A DNA stretch of 58,457 nucleotides, from assembly GCA_900316075.1 (NCBI GenBank), contig ONBT01000011.1, positions 1 through 58,457 of the forward strand, in the 5' to 3' direction. The notes under the pieces are model-generated. The model did not search any database and was not told the DNA's origin. It saw only the letters and a program-made list of their open reading frames with translations. A program made the position numbers and the translations under genes. Shown here piece by piece: positions 28,663-37,964 of the stretch (positions are counted from its first letter, which is position 1; each line of letters starts with the position of its first letter). The stretch is from an uncultured Lachnospiraceae bacterium. GTDB taxonomy: Bacteria > Bacillota > Clostridia > Lachnospirales > Lachnospiraceae.

Positions 28663-29055
28663 CAAATGAGGCAATTCTCACTTGCCGTTTCGAAACCTGC
28701 ATACAAGCATGCAGTTCGAAATGTTTCCGTACGATTGAGTGTTGCGCCGAAACCTATGACGCGGAGAATGGGCCGCTGAGGGCGGCGGGGAAAAGGACGA
28801 AAGCCCCTAGTATCTGCCGACGCGAAGGGATGCGTGAGTTCCCGGGGATATGCAGGTATCCCGTCAAGTGCACGCTGTCAAAGGCGTGAAAGCAGGGTGG
28901 CACCGCGGGTCACATTATTTTGAAATGTCAGGACTCGTCCCTCGCAATTATTGTATCGTGGATATTTATGTTCAACGGTATTGTAGTTGCGGGAGACGGG
29001 TCCTTTTCTATTGCGGCGATACTGCAAAAGGAAGGTCCGTCCTGCCTGGGAGAAA
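28663..29055 (+). promoter_or_regulatory. T-box riboswitch leader of the trp operon
   Basis: The T-box core AGGGTGGCACCGCGGGT is at about 28895-28912. It is followed by a long terminator stem (GGACTCGTCCCTCGCAA with TTGCGGGAGACGGGTCC) and TTTTC near 29017-29031. Several further helices precede it. Uncharged tRNA would stabilise the antiterminator and allow trp transcription. The specifier should be UGG for tryptophan; the UGG at 28769-28771 is the best candidate I see, but I cannot fold Stem I with confidence. Confidence 0.88.
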
Positions 29056-29107
29056 ATATTAGTCATATGGACCTGGGCCTGCAGCAGGAAAAAGAAAGGC
29101 AGGAGCT

Positions 29108-30604
29108 ATGAGTGAAAAGCTGATTCCGTCAAGGAGCGAGGTCGAGGCGCTGCTGGCGGGCGGGAAATACAGGCGCGTTCCGATTGCCAAGGAGATTTTC
29201 GCAGACGCCTTCACGCCGGTGGAGACGGTGCGTATTCTCAGGAACGCAAGCAAGCACTGCTTCCTCTTCGAGAGCGCCGAGCAGGAGGAACGGTGGGGCC
29301 GCTACTCCTTCCTGGGTTTCCAGCCCCAGATGGCGATTTCCTGCACGGACGGCCACATTATTCTTTCGAAAGAAACCGACGACGGGGAGAAGGTGGTCCA
29401 GGAGGGGCCCGTTGCCCATCCCGGCTCTATCATCCGCAAGATCCTGTCCGAGTACACGAGCCCCATTATCAAGGAACTGCCGCCCTTCACCGGCGGTCTG
29501 GTCGGCTACTTTTCCTACGACTACATCAAGTACGCCGAGCCGAATCTGGACCTGACGAGCCAGGAAGGGACGGACTTCAAGGACGTCGACCTGATGCTCT
29601 TCAACGACATCATCGCCTTCGACACCTATAAGCAGAAGATCTATATCATAAGCGGGGTCTTAAACGGGGACATCGACGGGGCTGTGGAGCGGATTGACGA
29701 AATCGAAAAGCTCCTCCGGTCCGGGGCCAAGAAGTACTTCCCGCCCCTTTCCATCGATACGGAAATCAAGCCCTTCAAGAACAAGGTCCAGTTCTGTGCC
29801 ATGGTGGACGCGGCCAAGGACTACATCCGGGAGGGGGACATCTTCCAGGTGGTCCTGTCGAATCCCATGACGGCGGAGGCTTCCGGAAGTCTCTTTGATA
29901 CCTACCGGGTGCTCAGGGCCACGAACCCTTCCCCCTACATGATTTACATGTCTTCAGAGGACATCGAGGTCGCGGCTTCAAGCCCGGAAACCCTTGCCCG
30001 GCTTGATATTGCGGATGGGCGCAAGGTCTTCACCTTCCCTCTGGCAGGGACCCGGGCCCGGGGCAAGACGCCCGAAGAGGACGCGGAAATCGAGAAGGGC
30101 CTGCTGGCCGACGAAAAGGAGCTGGCCGAGCACAATATGTTGGTGGACCTGGGCCGAAACGACATCGGGCGGATTTCAGCTATCGGCACCGTCAAGGTTG
30201 AAAAATATATGGAAATCGAGCGCTTCTCGAGAGTCATGCATATCGGCTCGACAGTCACCGGCCGCCTCCGGGACGACTACGACGCTGTGAACTGCGTCGA
30301 TTCCATCCTTCCGGCCGGCACCCTGTCCGGAGCCCCGAAGTTCCGGGCCTGCCAGATTATTCAGGAGCTGGAAGGCCGGAAGCGCGGCCTCTACGGCGGG
30401 GCCATCGGCTACATCGACTTTTCCGGCAACCTTGACGTCTGCATCGCCATCCGCCTGGTCTACAAGAAGAAGGGGCAGATCGTGATTCAATCGGGCGCCG
30501 GCATTGTCGCCGATTCCGTCCCCGAGAATGAGTGGAACGAGTGCCGGAACAAGGCCGCTGCCGTCGTCGATGCCTGCCGGGCCGCAGAGGGAGGTATAGA
30601 ATAA
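29108..30604 (+). CDS. trpE: TrpE, anthranilate synthase component I
   Basis: 498 residues. The chorismate-binding domain carries the PAGTLSGAPKFRA and GGAIGYIDFSG blocks and DLGRNDIGRIS. It makes anthranilate from chorismate using ammonia supplied by TrpG. A ribosome-binding site AGGAG precedes the ATG. The N-terminal region is of the feedback-sensitive type. The last 50 bp are repeated just downstream. Confidence 0.96.
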   Translation: MSEKLIPSRSEVEALLAGGKYRRVPIAKEIFADAFTPVETVRILRNASKHCFLFESAEQEERWGRYSFLGFQPQMAISCTDGHIILSKETDDGEKVVQEGPVAHPGSIIRKILSEYTSPIIKELPPFTGGLVGYFSYDYIKYAEPNLDLTSQEGTDFKDVDLMLFNDIIAFDTYKQKIYIISGVLNGDIDGAVERIDEIEKLLRSGAKKYFPPLSIDTEIKPFKNKVQFCAMVDAAKDYIREGDIFQVVLSNPMTAEASGSLFDTYRVLRATNPSPYMIYMSSEDIEVAASSPETLARLDIADGRKVFTFPLAGTRARGKTPEEDAEIEKGLLADEKELAEHNMLVDLGRNDIGRISAIGTVKVEKYMEIERFSRVMHIGSTVTGRLRDDYDAVNCVDSILPAGTLSGAPKFRACQIIQELEGRKRGLYGGAIGYIDFSGNLDVCIAIRLVYKKKGQIVIQSGAGIVADSVPENEWNECRNKAAAVVDACRAAEGGIE

Positions 30605-30690
30605 TATGATCGTGATAGACATTTATTGCTGTTGTCGATGCCTGCCGACTGCAGAGGGAGGTATAGAATAATATGATTGTCCTGATAGAT
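30557..30690 (+). repeat. Imperfect tandem duplication at the trpE-trpG junction
   Basis: A unit of about 67 bp is present twice: trpE 3' end, ribosome-binding site and first codons of trpG (30557-30620), then again (30628-30690). Both contain GTCGATGCCTGCCG and GGGAGGTATAGAATAATATGAT. The first ATG (30605) now opens a 21-codon frame containing YCCCRC and ending in the duplicated AEGGIE; the second ATG (30673) starts trpG. The mini-frame may be a by-product or a coupling device. Confidence 0.85.
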
Positions 30691-31245
30691 AATTACGACA
30701 GTTTTTCATACAACCTCTACCAGCTGATCGGGTCCGTGGACCCGGACATCAAAGTCTACCGCAACGACGCAATTTCCGTTGAACAGCTTGATGAAATGAA
30801 GCCCGACGCCATCGTCCTCTCCCCTGGGCCCGGCCGGCCGAAAAATGCGGGCATCTGCGAGGATGTCGTACGAAAGTTGGGCGGGAAATATCCGATTCTC
30901 GGTGTCTGCCTGGGTCACCAGGCCATCTGCGAAGCCTCCGGCGGCAAAATCATCTACGCTTCCGAACTCATGCATGGCAAGCGGAAGGAGATGCACCGGA
31001 CCGGGGATTCGGTCCTCCTAAACGGGCTTCCGGACGTCTTTTTTGCGGCAAGATACCACTCGCTGGCAGTCGACGCGGCAAGTCTTTCAGCCTCTTTGAA
31101 GGTCACCGCGGTCTCCGAAATCGGGGAAGTCATGGCCGTGGAGGACGCCCAAAAGAAGCTTTTCGGCCTCCAGTTCCACCCCGAGTCCGTCATGACGGAT
31201 GTGGGGGGACAGATTATCAGAAATTTCTGCGCTTTGTATCAGTGA
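30673..31245 (+). CDS. trpG: TrpG, anthranilate synthase glutamine amidotransferase
   Basis: 190 residues of the class I glutamine amidotransferase fold: LSPGPGRP (about 52), the nucleophile elbow GVCLGHQAI with the catalytic Cys (about 80), and FHPES (about 172) with the catalytic His and Glu. It supplies ammonia to TrpE. It may also serve p-aminobenzoate synthesis. It is not fused to TrpD, which is absent from the operon. Confidence 0.95.
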   Translation: MIVLIDNYDSFSYNLYQLIGSVDPDIKVYRNDAISVEQLDEMKPDAIVLSPGPGRPKNAGICEDVVRKLGGKYPILGVCLGHQAICEASGGKIIYASELMHGKRKEMHRTGDSVLLNGLPDVFFAARYHSLAVDAASLSASLKVTAVSEIGEVMAVEDAQKKLFGLQFHPESVMTDVGGQIIRNFCALYQ

Positions 31246-31265
31246 GCGGGGTTCGGATCAGTGAT

Positions 31266-31458
31266 TGGCGGACATTTGTCTTGAAAGAAGCTATAGACCC
31301 GGAGGATCCAGGGTGAATGGCGGACATTTGTTTTGAAAGAAGCTATAGACCCAGAGGATCCAGGGTGAATGGCGGACATTTGTCTTGAAAGAAGCTATAG
31401 ACCCAATGGACCCGCCAGGCGTGGGCCTTTTAGGATTGTTTGATACAAAAGTCCGCCA
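31266..31458 (+). repeat. 52-bp-period array of the 36-nt hairpin repeat
   Basis: Three direct copies (31266-31301, 31318-31353, 31370-31405) begin TGGCGGACATTTGTYTTG and end CTATAGACCC. They are separated by identical 16-nt spacers (GAGGATCCAGGGTGAA). A fourth, inverted copy of 37 nt lies at 31422-31458. The array fills the trpG-trpC gap. The period of 52 is not a multiple of three, which argues against coding. Confidence 0.9.
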
Positions 31459-31505
31459 TGCGGGGTTTATGTAAGACAAATACAGGATTTGCGTAAGACA
31501 TAAAT

Positions 31506-32324
31506 ATGAAGGATATACTTGAGAAGATTGCCGAATCTACAAGAGAGCGGGTAGCGGACGAGAAGAAGAAAGTGAGCCTGCAGGAGATGCGGAGGCGGGC
31601 CGAGGCCTGTGCCGAGGCCCGCAGAGAGGCCCCGGCTGCGGAACGGGAGAAGCGGAGTTTCCTCCACGCCTTGCAGCAGCCGGGCCTCTCCTACATCTGC
31701 GAGGTCAAGAAGGCTTCCCCCTCAAAGGGGCTGATCGCGCCGGACTTTCCCTATCTCACCATTGCGAAAGACTACGAGCAGGCCGGCGCGGCAGCCATCT
31801 CCTGCCTGACCGAGCCCTTCTACTTCCAGGGCGCCGACAGGTACCTGGAGGAGATTGCCGGCGAGGTTGCGATTCCGGTCCTCCGCAAGGACTTCGTCGT
31901 AGATGAATATATGATATATGGCGCATCTGCCCTTGGAGCCAGTGCTGTACTGCTTTTGTGCAATATACTCGATGATTCGCAATTAAAAGCGTATCGTGAA
32001 TTGGCGGAAGAGCTGGGGATGGATGCTCTGGTCGAAGCCTACGACGGGGCTGAGCACGAGCGGGCCCTGAGGTCCGGCGCGAAGATCGTCGGCGTCAACA
32101 ATCGCGACCTCCGTACTTTTGAGGTGGACACAGGCCGCTCCGTTGCCTTCCGCAAAGAGACGCCGGCCGACGTGGTCTTCGTCTCCGAAAGCGGCATCCG
32201 GGATGAGGCGGATATCGCGAAACTGAAAGAAGCCGGTGTCGATGCTGTTCTCATCGGGGAAACCCTGATGCGGGCCCCGGACAAAGCTGCGGAGCTTGCA
32301 AAAATAAACGGAGGCCCTCTGTGA
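31506..32324 (+). CDS. trpC: TrpC, indole-3-glycerol phosphate synthase
   Basis: 272 residues, a (beta/alpha)8 barrel. Visible blocks are CEVKKASPSKG (about 65) with the catalytic lysine, LRKDFVVDEYM (about 125), NNRDLRTFEVD (about 200) and ESGIRDEADI (about 230). It closes the indole ring. No good ribosome-binding site precedes the ATG, in contrast to the other trp genes. The stop overlaps the trpF start. Confidence 0.95.
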   Translation: MKDILEKIAESTRERVADEKKKVSLQEMRRRAEACAEARREAPAAEREKRSFLHALQQPGLSYICEVKKASPSKGLIAPDFPYLTIAKDYEQAGAAAISCLTEPFYFQGADRYLEEIAGEVAIPVLRKDFVVDEYMIYGASALGASAVLLLCNILDDSQLKAYRELAEELGMDALVEAYDGAEHERALRSGAKIVGVNNRDLRTFEVDTGRSVAFRKETPADVVFVSESGIRDEADIAKLKEAGVDAVLIGETLMRAPDKAAELAKINGGPL

Positions 32325-33094
32325 CAAAAATCAAGATCTGCGGCCTGCGGCGACCGGAGGATATTGCGATCGTCAATGACTATCTGCCTGACTATGCAGG
32401 TTTTATCATTGATTTTCCAGCAAGTTTCCGCTCGATAGCGCACGAGGAAGTAAAAAATCTGACCTCAAAACTGGACAAAAGAATCCTTCCGGTGGGCGTT
32501 TTTGTGGATGCTCCGATCGAGATTGTCATTGACCTCCTGAAGGGCGGCGCACTCGGCGCCGCCCAGCTCCACGGATCTGAGCCTCCTGAATACATTATGA
32601 AGGTACAGGAAGCCACGGGCAAACCGGTCATCAAGACCTTCGTCATGCCAAGACAGAATGCTTCTCAAAAGCAGGAAACGCAAGGTTTTCAAGAGACGGA
32701 ACGAATTTGTGTTCCACAAAATATACAGCGCCCGGAGGATGAAACAAACTCGCGATGGCGGCCTCAGACAAATGATCTGACAAATACAGCATCTGCGGCC
32801 TATCGGAAAGCGGCGGAGAATATTCTTGAATCTGCCGCCTACTCTCCCGCCGACAGGATCCTTCTCGACGCCGGCAAGGGCAGCGGACAGACCTTCAACT
32901 GGGACCTCCTCACCGGATTTTCGAGGCCCTTCTTTCTGGCGGGAGGCATCTCGGCGGAAAATATTAGTGATGCGATAGAAACCCTTCATCCATATGCAGT
33001 GGATATCAGTTCTTCTGTAGAAAACGACCGCTTCAAAGACAGACAAAAGGTAAAAAATATCATAGAAAAAGTAAGGAAAGGAAACACCAAATGA
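32321..33094 (+). CDS. trpF: TrpF, phosphoribosylanthranilate isomerase with an insertion
   Basis: 257 residues from a GTG that overlaps the trpC stop (GTGA). The catalytic Cys is in KICGLR near the start, the acid is in the [12 protein letters not shown] block, and [11 protein letters not shown] is the phosphate-binding loop. Normal TrpF is about 200 residues. Here some 45 extra residues (about 112-157, starting [12 protein letters not shown]) interrupt the barrel. They are polar, rich in Gln/Asn/Glu and unlike the family, and their DNA is AT-richer than the flanks. Confidence 0.9.
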   Translation: MTKIKICGLRRPEDIAIVNDYLPDYAGFIIDFPASFRSIAHEEVKNLTSKLDKRILPVGVFVDAPIEIVIDLLKGGALGAAQLHGSEPPEYIMKVQEATGKPVIKTFVMPRQNASQKQETQGFQETERICVPQNIQRPEDETNSRWRPQTNDLTNTASAAYRKAAENILESAAYSPADRILLDAGKGSGQTFNWDLLTGFSRPFFLAGGISAENISDAIETLHPYAVDISSSVENDRFKDRQKVKNIIEKVRKGNTK

Positions 33095-34296
33095 GCGAAA
33101 ACAACAGCAGCACGTCCAAGGGCCGCTTCGGCATCCACGGGGGCCAGTACATTCCGGAGACCCTGATGAACGCCGTGATCGAGCTCGAGGACGCCTACAA
33201 CCACTACAAGGACGACCCCGAATTTAACCGGGAGCTCACCGACCTCTATAATAATTACGCCAACCGCCCTTCCCTCCTCTATTACGCGGAAAATATGACG
33301 AAGGACCTCGGCGGTGCGAAGATTTACCTGAAGCGGGAGGACCTGAACCATACCGGAGCTCATAAGATCAATAACTGCCTGGGCCAGGGCCTTCTTGCAA
33401 AGAAGATGGGCAAGACCCGCCTTATCGCGGAAACCGGGGCCGGCCAGCACGGGGTTGCGACCGCGACCGTTGCCGCCCTTCTCGGTATGGAGTGCGATGT
33501 CTACATGGGCGTCAAGGACATGGAGCGGCAGGCCCTGAACGTCTATCGGATGCGCCTGCTCGGTGCCCAGGTCCATGGGGTCGAGTCCGGCACCGGAACC
33601 CTGAAGGACGCGGTTTCCGAGACCATGCGCGAGTGGACGCGGCGGATCAATGACACCCATTACTGCCTGGGTTCCTGCATGGGCCCCCACCCCTTCCCCA
33701 CGATCGTCCGCGACTTTCAGGCCGTCATCTCCCGGGAGATCAAGCAGCAGATGCTCGAAAAGGAAGGCCGCCTGCCCGATGTAGTCATGGCCTGTGTCGG
33801 CGGCGGGTCGAATGCGATTGGAAGTTTTTACCACTTCATTGACGACAAATCGGTCAGACTCATCGGTTGTGAGGCAGCCGGGCGGGGTACGGACACCTTC
33901 GAAACGGCGGCGACCATTGCCACCGGCCGCCTGGGCATCTTCCACGGCATGAAGTCCTATTTTTGCCAGGACGAGTACGGGCAGATCGCCCCGGTTTACT
34001 CGATTTCCGCCGGTCTCGACTATCCTGGCATCGGCCCCGAGCACGCCATGCTGCATGACTCCGGCCGGGCCGAATATGTAGCCATTACGGACGATGAGGC
34101 GGTAGACGCTTTCGAGTACCTGTCAAAGACCGAAGGCATCATTCCTGCGATTGAGAGTGCCCATGCAGTTGCCTATGCGAAGAAACTGGCGCCGACGCTT
34201 CCCAAGGATCAGATCATTGTCATCACGGTTTCCGGCCGCGGGGACAAGGATGTGGCAGCCATCGCCCGCTACCGCGGTGAAGACTTACATGACTGA
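33091..34296 (+). CDS. trpB: TrpB, tryptophan synthase beta chain
   Basis: 401 residues of the TrpB1 type. The pyridoxal phosphate lysine is in [13 protein letters not shown] (about 92); GGGSNAIG (about 235) binds the cofactor phosphate. It joins indole and serine to make tryptophan. Its ATG overlaps the trpF stop (ATGA). A 139-nt gap with one small hairpin separates it from trpA. Confidence 0.97.
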   Translation: MSENNSSTSKGRFGIHGGQYIPETLMNAVIELEDAYNHYKDDPEFNRELTDLYNNYANRPSLLYYAENMTKDLGGAKIYLKREDLNHTGAHKINNCLGQGLLAKKMGKTRLIAETGAGQHGVATATVAALLGMECDVYMGVKDMERQALNVYRMRLLGAQVHGVESGTGTLKDAVSETMREWTRRINDTHYCLGSCMGPHPFPTIVRDFQAVISREIKQQMLEKEGRLPDVVMACVGGGSNAIGSFYHFIDDKSVRLIGCEAAGRGTDTFETAATIATGRLGIFHGMKSYFCQDEYGQIAPVYSISAGLDYPGIGPEHAMLHDSGRAEYVAITDDEAVDAFEYLSKTEGIIPAIESAHAVAYAKKLAPTLPKDQIIVITVSGRGDKDVAAIARYRGEDLHD

Positions 34297-34435
34297 TTTT
34301 CAGGGTGAACAGGAGTCTTCACTTTTGACGAATTTTAAGTTTTTTGCCGAAAATGAAGTGAACGAAAAATACATATTGGCAATATAAACGGAAGGTGCCG
34401 ATATGTATGTCTGGAAAGAATAAGGAGAACAAAAA

Positions 34436-35218
34436 ATGGCAGAAATTGCGATAAAAGACGCCTTCGCGCAGCACAAGGCCTTCATCCCCTTCATCACCTG
34501 CGGGGATCCGGACCTGGAAACGACAGAAAAAATTGTGGTGAAAATGGAGCAGGCCGGCGCCGACCTTGTGGAGCTGGGCATCCCCTTCTCGGACCCCACG
34601 GCCGAAGGCCCGGTCATCCAGGGGGCCAACCTTCGCGCCCTGACTGGCGGCGTCACGACGGACAAGATCTTCGACATGGTGAAAAACCTGCGGACGAAGG
34701 TTTCGATTCCCATGGTCTTCATGACCTACGCGAACGTCGTTTATTCCTACGGCATGGAAAAATTCATGACGAATGCAAAAGCCTGTGGCGTACAGGGCCT
34801 TATCCTTCCGGATGTGCCCTATGAGGAGAAGGAGGAGTTTGCGGTTCCTGCCAAGGCCCACGGATTAGAGCTCGTCTCCCTCATCGCCCCGACTTCCCAC
34901 GACCGGATCCGCACGATTGCGAAATCCGCAGAGGGCTTCGTCTACTGCGTTTCCTCCCTGGGCGTCACCGGCATGCGGTCGGAGATCACGACGGATGTCA
35001 AGGCTATGGTCGATCTCGTAAAGAGCGAAAATAATATTCCCTGTGCCATCGGCTTCGGCATTTCCACACCGGAGCAAGCCGCGGACATGGCAGGAAAGTC
35101 GGACGGCGCCATCGTGGGCTCCGCCATCGTCAAGCTCTGCGAGAAATATGGTAAGAATTCCGTCGGCTACATCTACGAGTTCGTCAAGTCCATGGCGGAT
35201 GCGGTGCATGCTGCATAA
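34436..35218 (+). CDS. trpA: TrpA, tryptophan synthase alpha chain
   Basis: 260 residues. Catalytic Glu and Asp are in VELGIPFSDPTAEGPVIQ (about 46-63), and the GFGIS phosphate-binding loop is near 205. It releases indole for TrpB. AAGGAG precedes the ATG. It is the last gene of the operon. Confidence 0.97.
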   Translation: MAEIAIKDAFAQHKAFIPFITCGDPDLETTEKIVVKMEQAGADLVELGIPFSDPTAEGPVIQGANLRALTGGVTTDKIFDMVKNLRTKVSIPMVFMTYANVVYSYGMEKFMTNAKACGVQGLILPDVPYEEKEEFAVPAKAHGLELVSLIAPTSHDRIRTIAKSAEGFVYCVSSLGVTGMRSEITTDVKAMVDLVKSENNIPCAIGFGISTPEQAADMAGKSDGAIVGSAIVKLCEKYGKNSVGYIYEFVKSMADAVHAA

Positions 35219-35239
35219 GAGCCGCCTGTCGGCGGCCGC

Positions 35240-35262
35240 GGCGCTCGCCCAAGGCTCGCGCC
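35240..35262. repeat. Dispersed GC-rich palindrome, copy 3
   Basis: 23 nt just after trpA; its reverse complement matches the copy at 4953-4975 at 22 of 23 positions. Confidence 0.6.
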
Positions 35263-35279
35263 TGCCGGTGCAAAGATGC

Positions 35280-35342
35280 TTTACATTAGTAATGAAAAAT
35301 CCCGCCTGTAGAGGTGAATCACTCCGCCGACGGGCTTTTTTC
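35280..35342 (+). terminator. Boundary motif and terminator of the trp operon
   Basis: TTTACATTAGTAAT (35280-35293) is followed by a branched hairpin with outer arms CCCG and CGGG, an inner GTGAATCAC loop, and a TTTTTT run ending at 35342. Confidence 0.65.
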
Positions 35343-35467
35343 TGAATATTACAATTTTTGCGAACAAAATTCTGCTTCTCTTCAATAAATGTAGTACAAA
35401 TCCCGGGAGAAGTGGTAAAATTTTCATATCTGAGCACAATAGGCATCCTGTGATAAAGGAGGTTTGC

Positions 35468-37216
35468 ATGAATACTAAGCACAAGTCCCGGAGGGGGTTC
35501 CGGACGACCATGCTTTTGATCGCTCTCGTCCCCATGGTCATTGTCACGATCTTTATGGCCATGACGTCCATCATCATGCAGAAGGAGGCCCTGAAGGAAA
35601 GCTACATCGACCGCCTGTCCTCTGTCGACGCCATGCTGTATGAGCAGTACAAGCGCAGCGCGGACGGGGTCGGCTCCCTGACCTATGATGAGGCCACCGA
35701 CACAACGACTATGAACGGGGAGGTCATTGCCGGCGGTGATTCCACCCGCATGGAACAGACTTTCGACACATACAAGAAGAACTATGACATTGACTGCACC
35801 CTCTTTGTCGGCGACACCCGCCGGGTAACCTCCCTTGTCGGAGAAGACGGACAGAAAGTCATCGGCACCCAGGCCTCCGAGGAGGTCGTCAATGCTGTCC
35901 TGAAAAACGGAAATAATTATTCTTCTGACAATACGAAGGTGGCAGGGAAGCCCTATTTCGTCTACTATACCCCGATCAAGGATGACACGGGGGCCATTGT
36001 CGGCATGTTCTTCACCGGCATTCCGCGGGCGGATTTTGAAAACGCCCTGCGGTCTTCCATGATCACCATGCTGGTCATCGCGGCAATCCTTCTGGTCATT
36101 ACGATCATTGTGGTATCCTTCCTGGCCCGCCGCATCACGAACTTCATCCAGGATGCGGACAAGGCCAACTCCCAGATCGCGGAAGGCAACCTGACCTTTG
36201 AAGTAAACGAAAAATCCATGGCCCGGCAGGATGAGCTCGGCGAACTCGTGCGCAATGCGGACGCCCTCCGGAACAAGTTGACGGAAGTCATAGGAAAGAT
36301 CAACGGAAAGGCGGAAGAGATCAAGGATTCCGCTGCTACCATGAGCGAGTCCGCGCGGACGACCGAGGAAAACACCCAGAGTGTCACCCAGGCAGTCAGT
36401 GAAATTGCTTCCGGCGCCACATCCCAGGCGGAGACCGTGCAGGAAGGCGTTGAGGCCATCGGCGATATTGTGAACTCTGTCGGCACCCTGACGGAAGAGG
36501 TGGCCGGAAGTGATGAGAAGGCCGGCGATATGGCGGCCTCCTCCGATCAGATGAAGAATTCCTTCGATGAACTCCGGGAAGCCATGTCCCAGACAGAGAT
36601 GTCCCTGGCGGAAGTGGCGGATGCCATGAAGGCTGTGGATTCCTATGTCGGGGAGGTTCAGGAAGCGGTTTCCGCCATTGATTCCATCGCGGGCCAGACG
36701 AACCTCCTGTCTCTGAATGCATCGATTGAAGCTGCCCGGGCGGGCGAAGTCGGCAAGGGCTTTGCCGTTGTCGCGGAGGAAATCTCCCACCTGGCGGACC
36801 AGTCCAAGGAATCCGCGGGCTCCATCGGCGATATCATGAATCACCTGGCTGACCGGTCATCTTCTGCTGTGAAGACCGTTGACCAGCTGACCGAGATCAT
36901 CGGCCGCCAGCAGGAAATCAGCCAGTCCGCCCAGGAATCCGTTGAGAGCGTATCGGCCGCCATTGCTGAGGTCCGTGATTCCTTCGCCCGGACGAAGGAC
37001 GAGTGCGACAACATCCGGACGAAGTGCAATGCCGTAAACGATACCATGTCCTCCCTGTCCGCCATCTCCGAAGAGAACGCGGCGTCCTCACAAGAGACCT
37101 CCGCATCCATGGAGCAGGTCAACAATACGGTCACGGATATCAGAGACCTGTCCGGCCGCCTCTCTTCCATTTCTGAAGAACTGAACGAGCTGCTGGCCTA
37201 TTTCACAACAGAATGA
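35468..37216 (+). CDS. Methyl-accepting chemotaxis protein
   Basis: 582 residues from the ATG at 35468, with AAAGGAGG 5-10 nt upstream. Membrane helices at about 14-36 and 196-222 enclose an extracellular single-Cache-like sensor (residues about 40-195, with [17 protein letters not shown]). A HAMP linker (about 220-275) and the signalling domain follow, with the hairpin tip region [15 protein letters not shown] near 440. There is no C-terminal receptor-tethering pentapeptide. The ligand is unknown. No chemotaxis or flagellar gene is adjacent. Confidence 0.9.
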   Translation: MNTKHKSRRGFRTTMLLIALVPMVIVTIFMAMTSIIMQKEALKESYIDRLSSVDAMLYEQYKRSADGVGSLTYDEATDTTTMNGEVIAGGDSTRMEQTFDTYKKNYDIDCTLFVGDTRRVTSLVGEDGQKVIGTQASEEVVNAVLKNGNNYSSDNTKVAGKPYFVYYTPIKDDTGAIVGMFFTGIPRADFENALRSSMITMLVIAAILLVITIIVVSFLARRITNFIQDADKANSQIAEGNLTFEVNEKSMARQDELGELVRNADALRNKLTEVIGKINGKAEEIKDSAATMSESARTTEENTQSVTQAVSEIASGATSQAETVQEGVEAIGDIVNSVGTLTEEVAGSDEKAGDMAASSDQMKNSFDELREAMSQTEMSLAEVADAMKAVDSYVGEVQEAVSAIDSIAGQTNLLSLNASIEAARAGEVGKGFAVVAEEISHLADQSKESAGSIGDIMNHLADRSSSAVKTVDQLTEIIGRQQEISQSAQESVESVSAAIAEVRDSFARTKDECDNIRTKCNAVNDTMSSLSAISEENAASSQETSASMEQVNNTVTDIRDLSGRLSSISEELNELLAYFTTE

Positions 37217-37231
37217 TAATAATATATTTCC

Positions 37232-37279
37232 CGGGATAGCCTGCCCCGTCACGTATGGCGGCAGACGCTATTCCGGGCT
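37232..37279 (+). terminator. Hairpin after the chemoreceptor gene
   Basis: CCCGGGATAGC pairs with GCTATTCCGGG around a 26-nt structured loop; no T-run follows, so termination is uncertain. Confidence 0.4.
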
Positions 37280-37303
37280 CTGTACTGCATTGAAATATCA
37301 CGC

Positions 37304-37332
37304 TTGACGTATAACGCGAAACGTTATATCAT
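37304..37332 (+). promoter_or_regulatory. higBA promoter with operator
   Basis: TTGACG (37304-37309) and TATCAT (37327-37332) with 17-bp spacing. Between them is a perfect inverted repeat TATAACG-CGAAA-CGTTATA (37310-37328). This is the layout of an autorepressed toxin-antitoxin promoter, probably bound by the antitoxin. The first ATG is only 7 nt past the -10, so the mRNA is nearly leaderless. Confidence 0.8.
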
Positions 37333-37339
37333 ATTATTC

Positions 37340-37618
37340 ATGATAAAGACATATGCGGACAAAGAAACGGAAAAACTATACAGCACCGGCCACAGTGTCA
37401 AGTTTAAAAGCTTTGAGCGCGTTGCCTTGCGGAAGCTTGATATGATAAATGCCGCGATAGATGTGAATACTCTCCGCATCCCGCCCGGCAATCATCTGGA
37501 GGAATTGGCGGGTGACAGAGCCGGGCAGCACAGCATCCGCATCAATGATAAGTGGCGGATATGCTTCCGTTTCGAAGGCTGTGATGCATATGATGTTGAG
37601 ATAGTGGATTATCATTAA
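37340..37618 (+). CDS. higB: HigB-type (RelE superfamily) toxin
   Basis: 92 residues from the ATG at 37340. The sequence shows the family features: early KDLEK-like helix, LRIPPGNHLEELAGDRAGQ, and the C-terminal INDKWRICFRF-EIVDYH strand ending. HigB toxins cut mRNA on the ribosome. The antitoxin gene follows after 15 nt, the inverted order typical of higBA. An alternative upstream start would run through the promoter. Confidence 0.9.
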   Translation: MIKTYADKETEKLYSTGHSVKFKSFERVALRKLDMINAAIDVNTLRIPPGNHLEELAGDRAGQHSIRINDKWRICFRFEGCDAYDVEIVDYH

Positions 37619-37633
37619 GGAATGGTGAGAAGA

Positions 37634-37921
37634 ATGCGTACGGAAAACCTTATCCATCCGGGAGAAATACTTAAGGAAGAGTTCCTTGTCCCCATGGGAA
37701 TCTCGCAGAACAGGCTTGCGATGGATCTTCATATTCCAGGCACCAGAGTTGGCGAAATCGTCCATGGAAGACGGAGTATTTCGGCAGATACAGCTCTCCG
37801 CCTCGGGAAATATTTCGGCACAGGTCCCGAGTTCTGGATGAATCTTCAGATGAATTACGATCTGGGCGTGGCGATCAGGGACAAGAAGACTGAACTTTCA
37901 AATATTCCTGCCATTGCTTAA
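37634..37921 (+). CDS. higA: HigA-type antitoxin, XRE helix-turn-helix
   Basis: 95 residues from the ATG at 37634 (MRTENLIHPGEILKEEF), which fits the family start; an ATG 12 nt earlier is too close to AAGGA. The helix-turn-helix is at about 20-45 (ISQNRLAMDLHIPGTRV) and the FWMNLQMNYDL block at about 70 is typical of HigA. It should neutralise HigB and repress the operator at 37310-37328. Confidence 0.9.
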   Translation: MRTENLIHPGEILKEEFLVPMGISQNRLAMDLHIPGTRVGEIVHGRRSISADTALRLGKYFGTGPEFWMNLQMNYDLGVAIRDKKTELSNIPAIA

Positions 37922-37964
37922 GTCCATCGCGGAATGAATACAATAGAAGGAGTAGGCAAGCCTT

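Noticed and set aside
30605-30670. The 21-codon frame before trpG as a proven gene
   Set aside because: It is fully explained by the local duplication; kept as a finding only.
31266-31458. CRISPR array
   Set aside because: Repeat plus spacer geometry is tempting, but spacers are only 16 nt and identical in this array, the end copy is inverted, and no cas genes are present.
34403-34423. Trp-containing leader peptide MYVWKE before trpA
   Set aside because: Only one Trp codon, no terminator/antiterminator pair around it, and the operon already has a T-box at its head.
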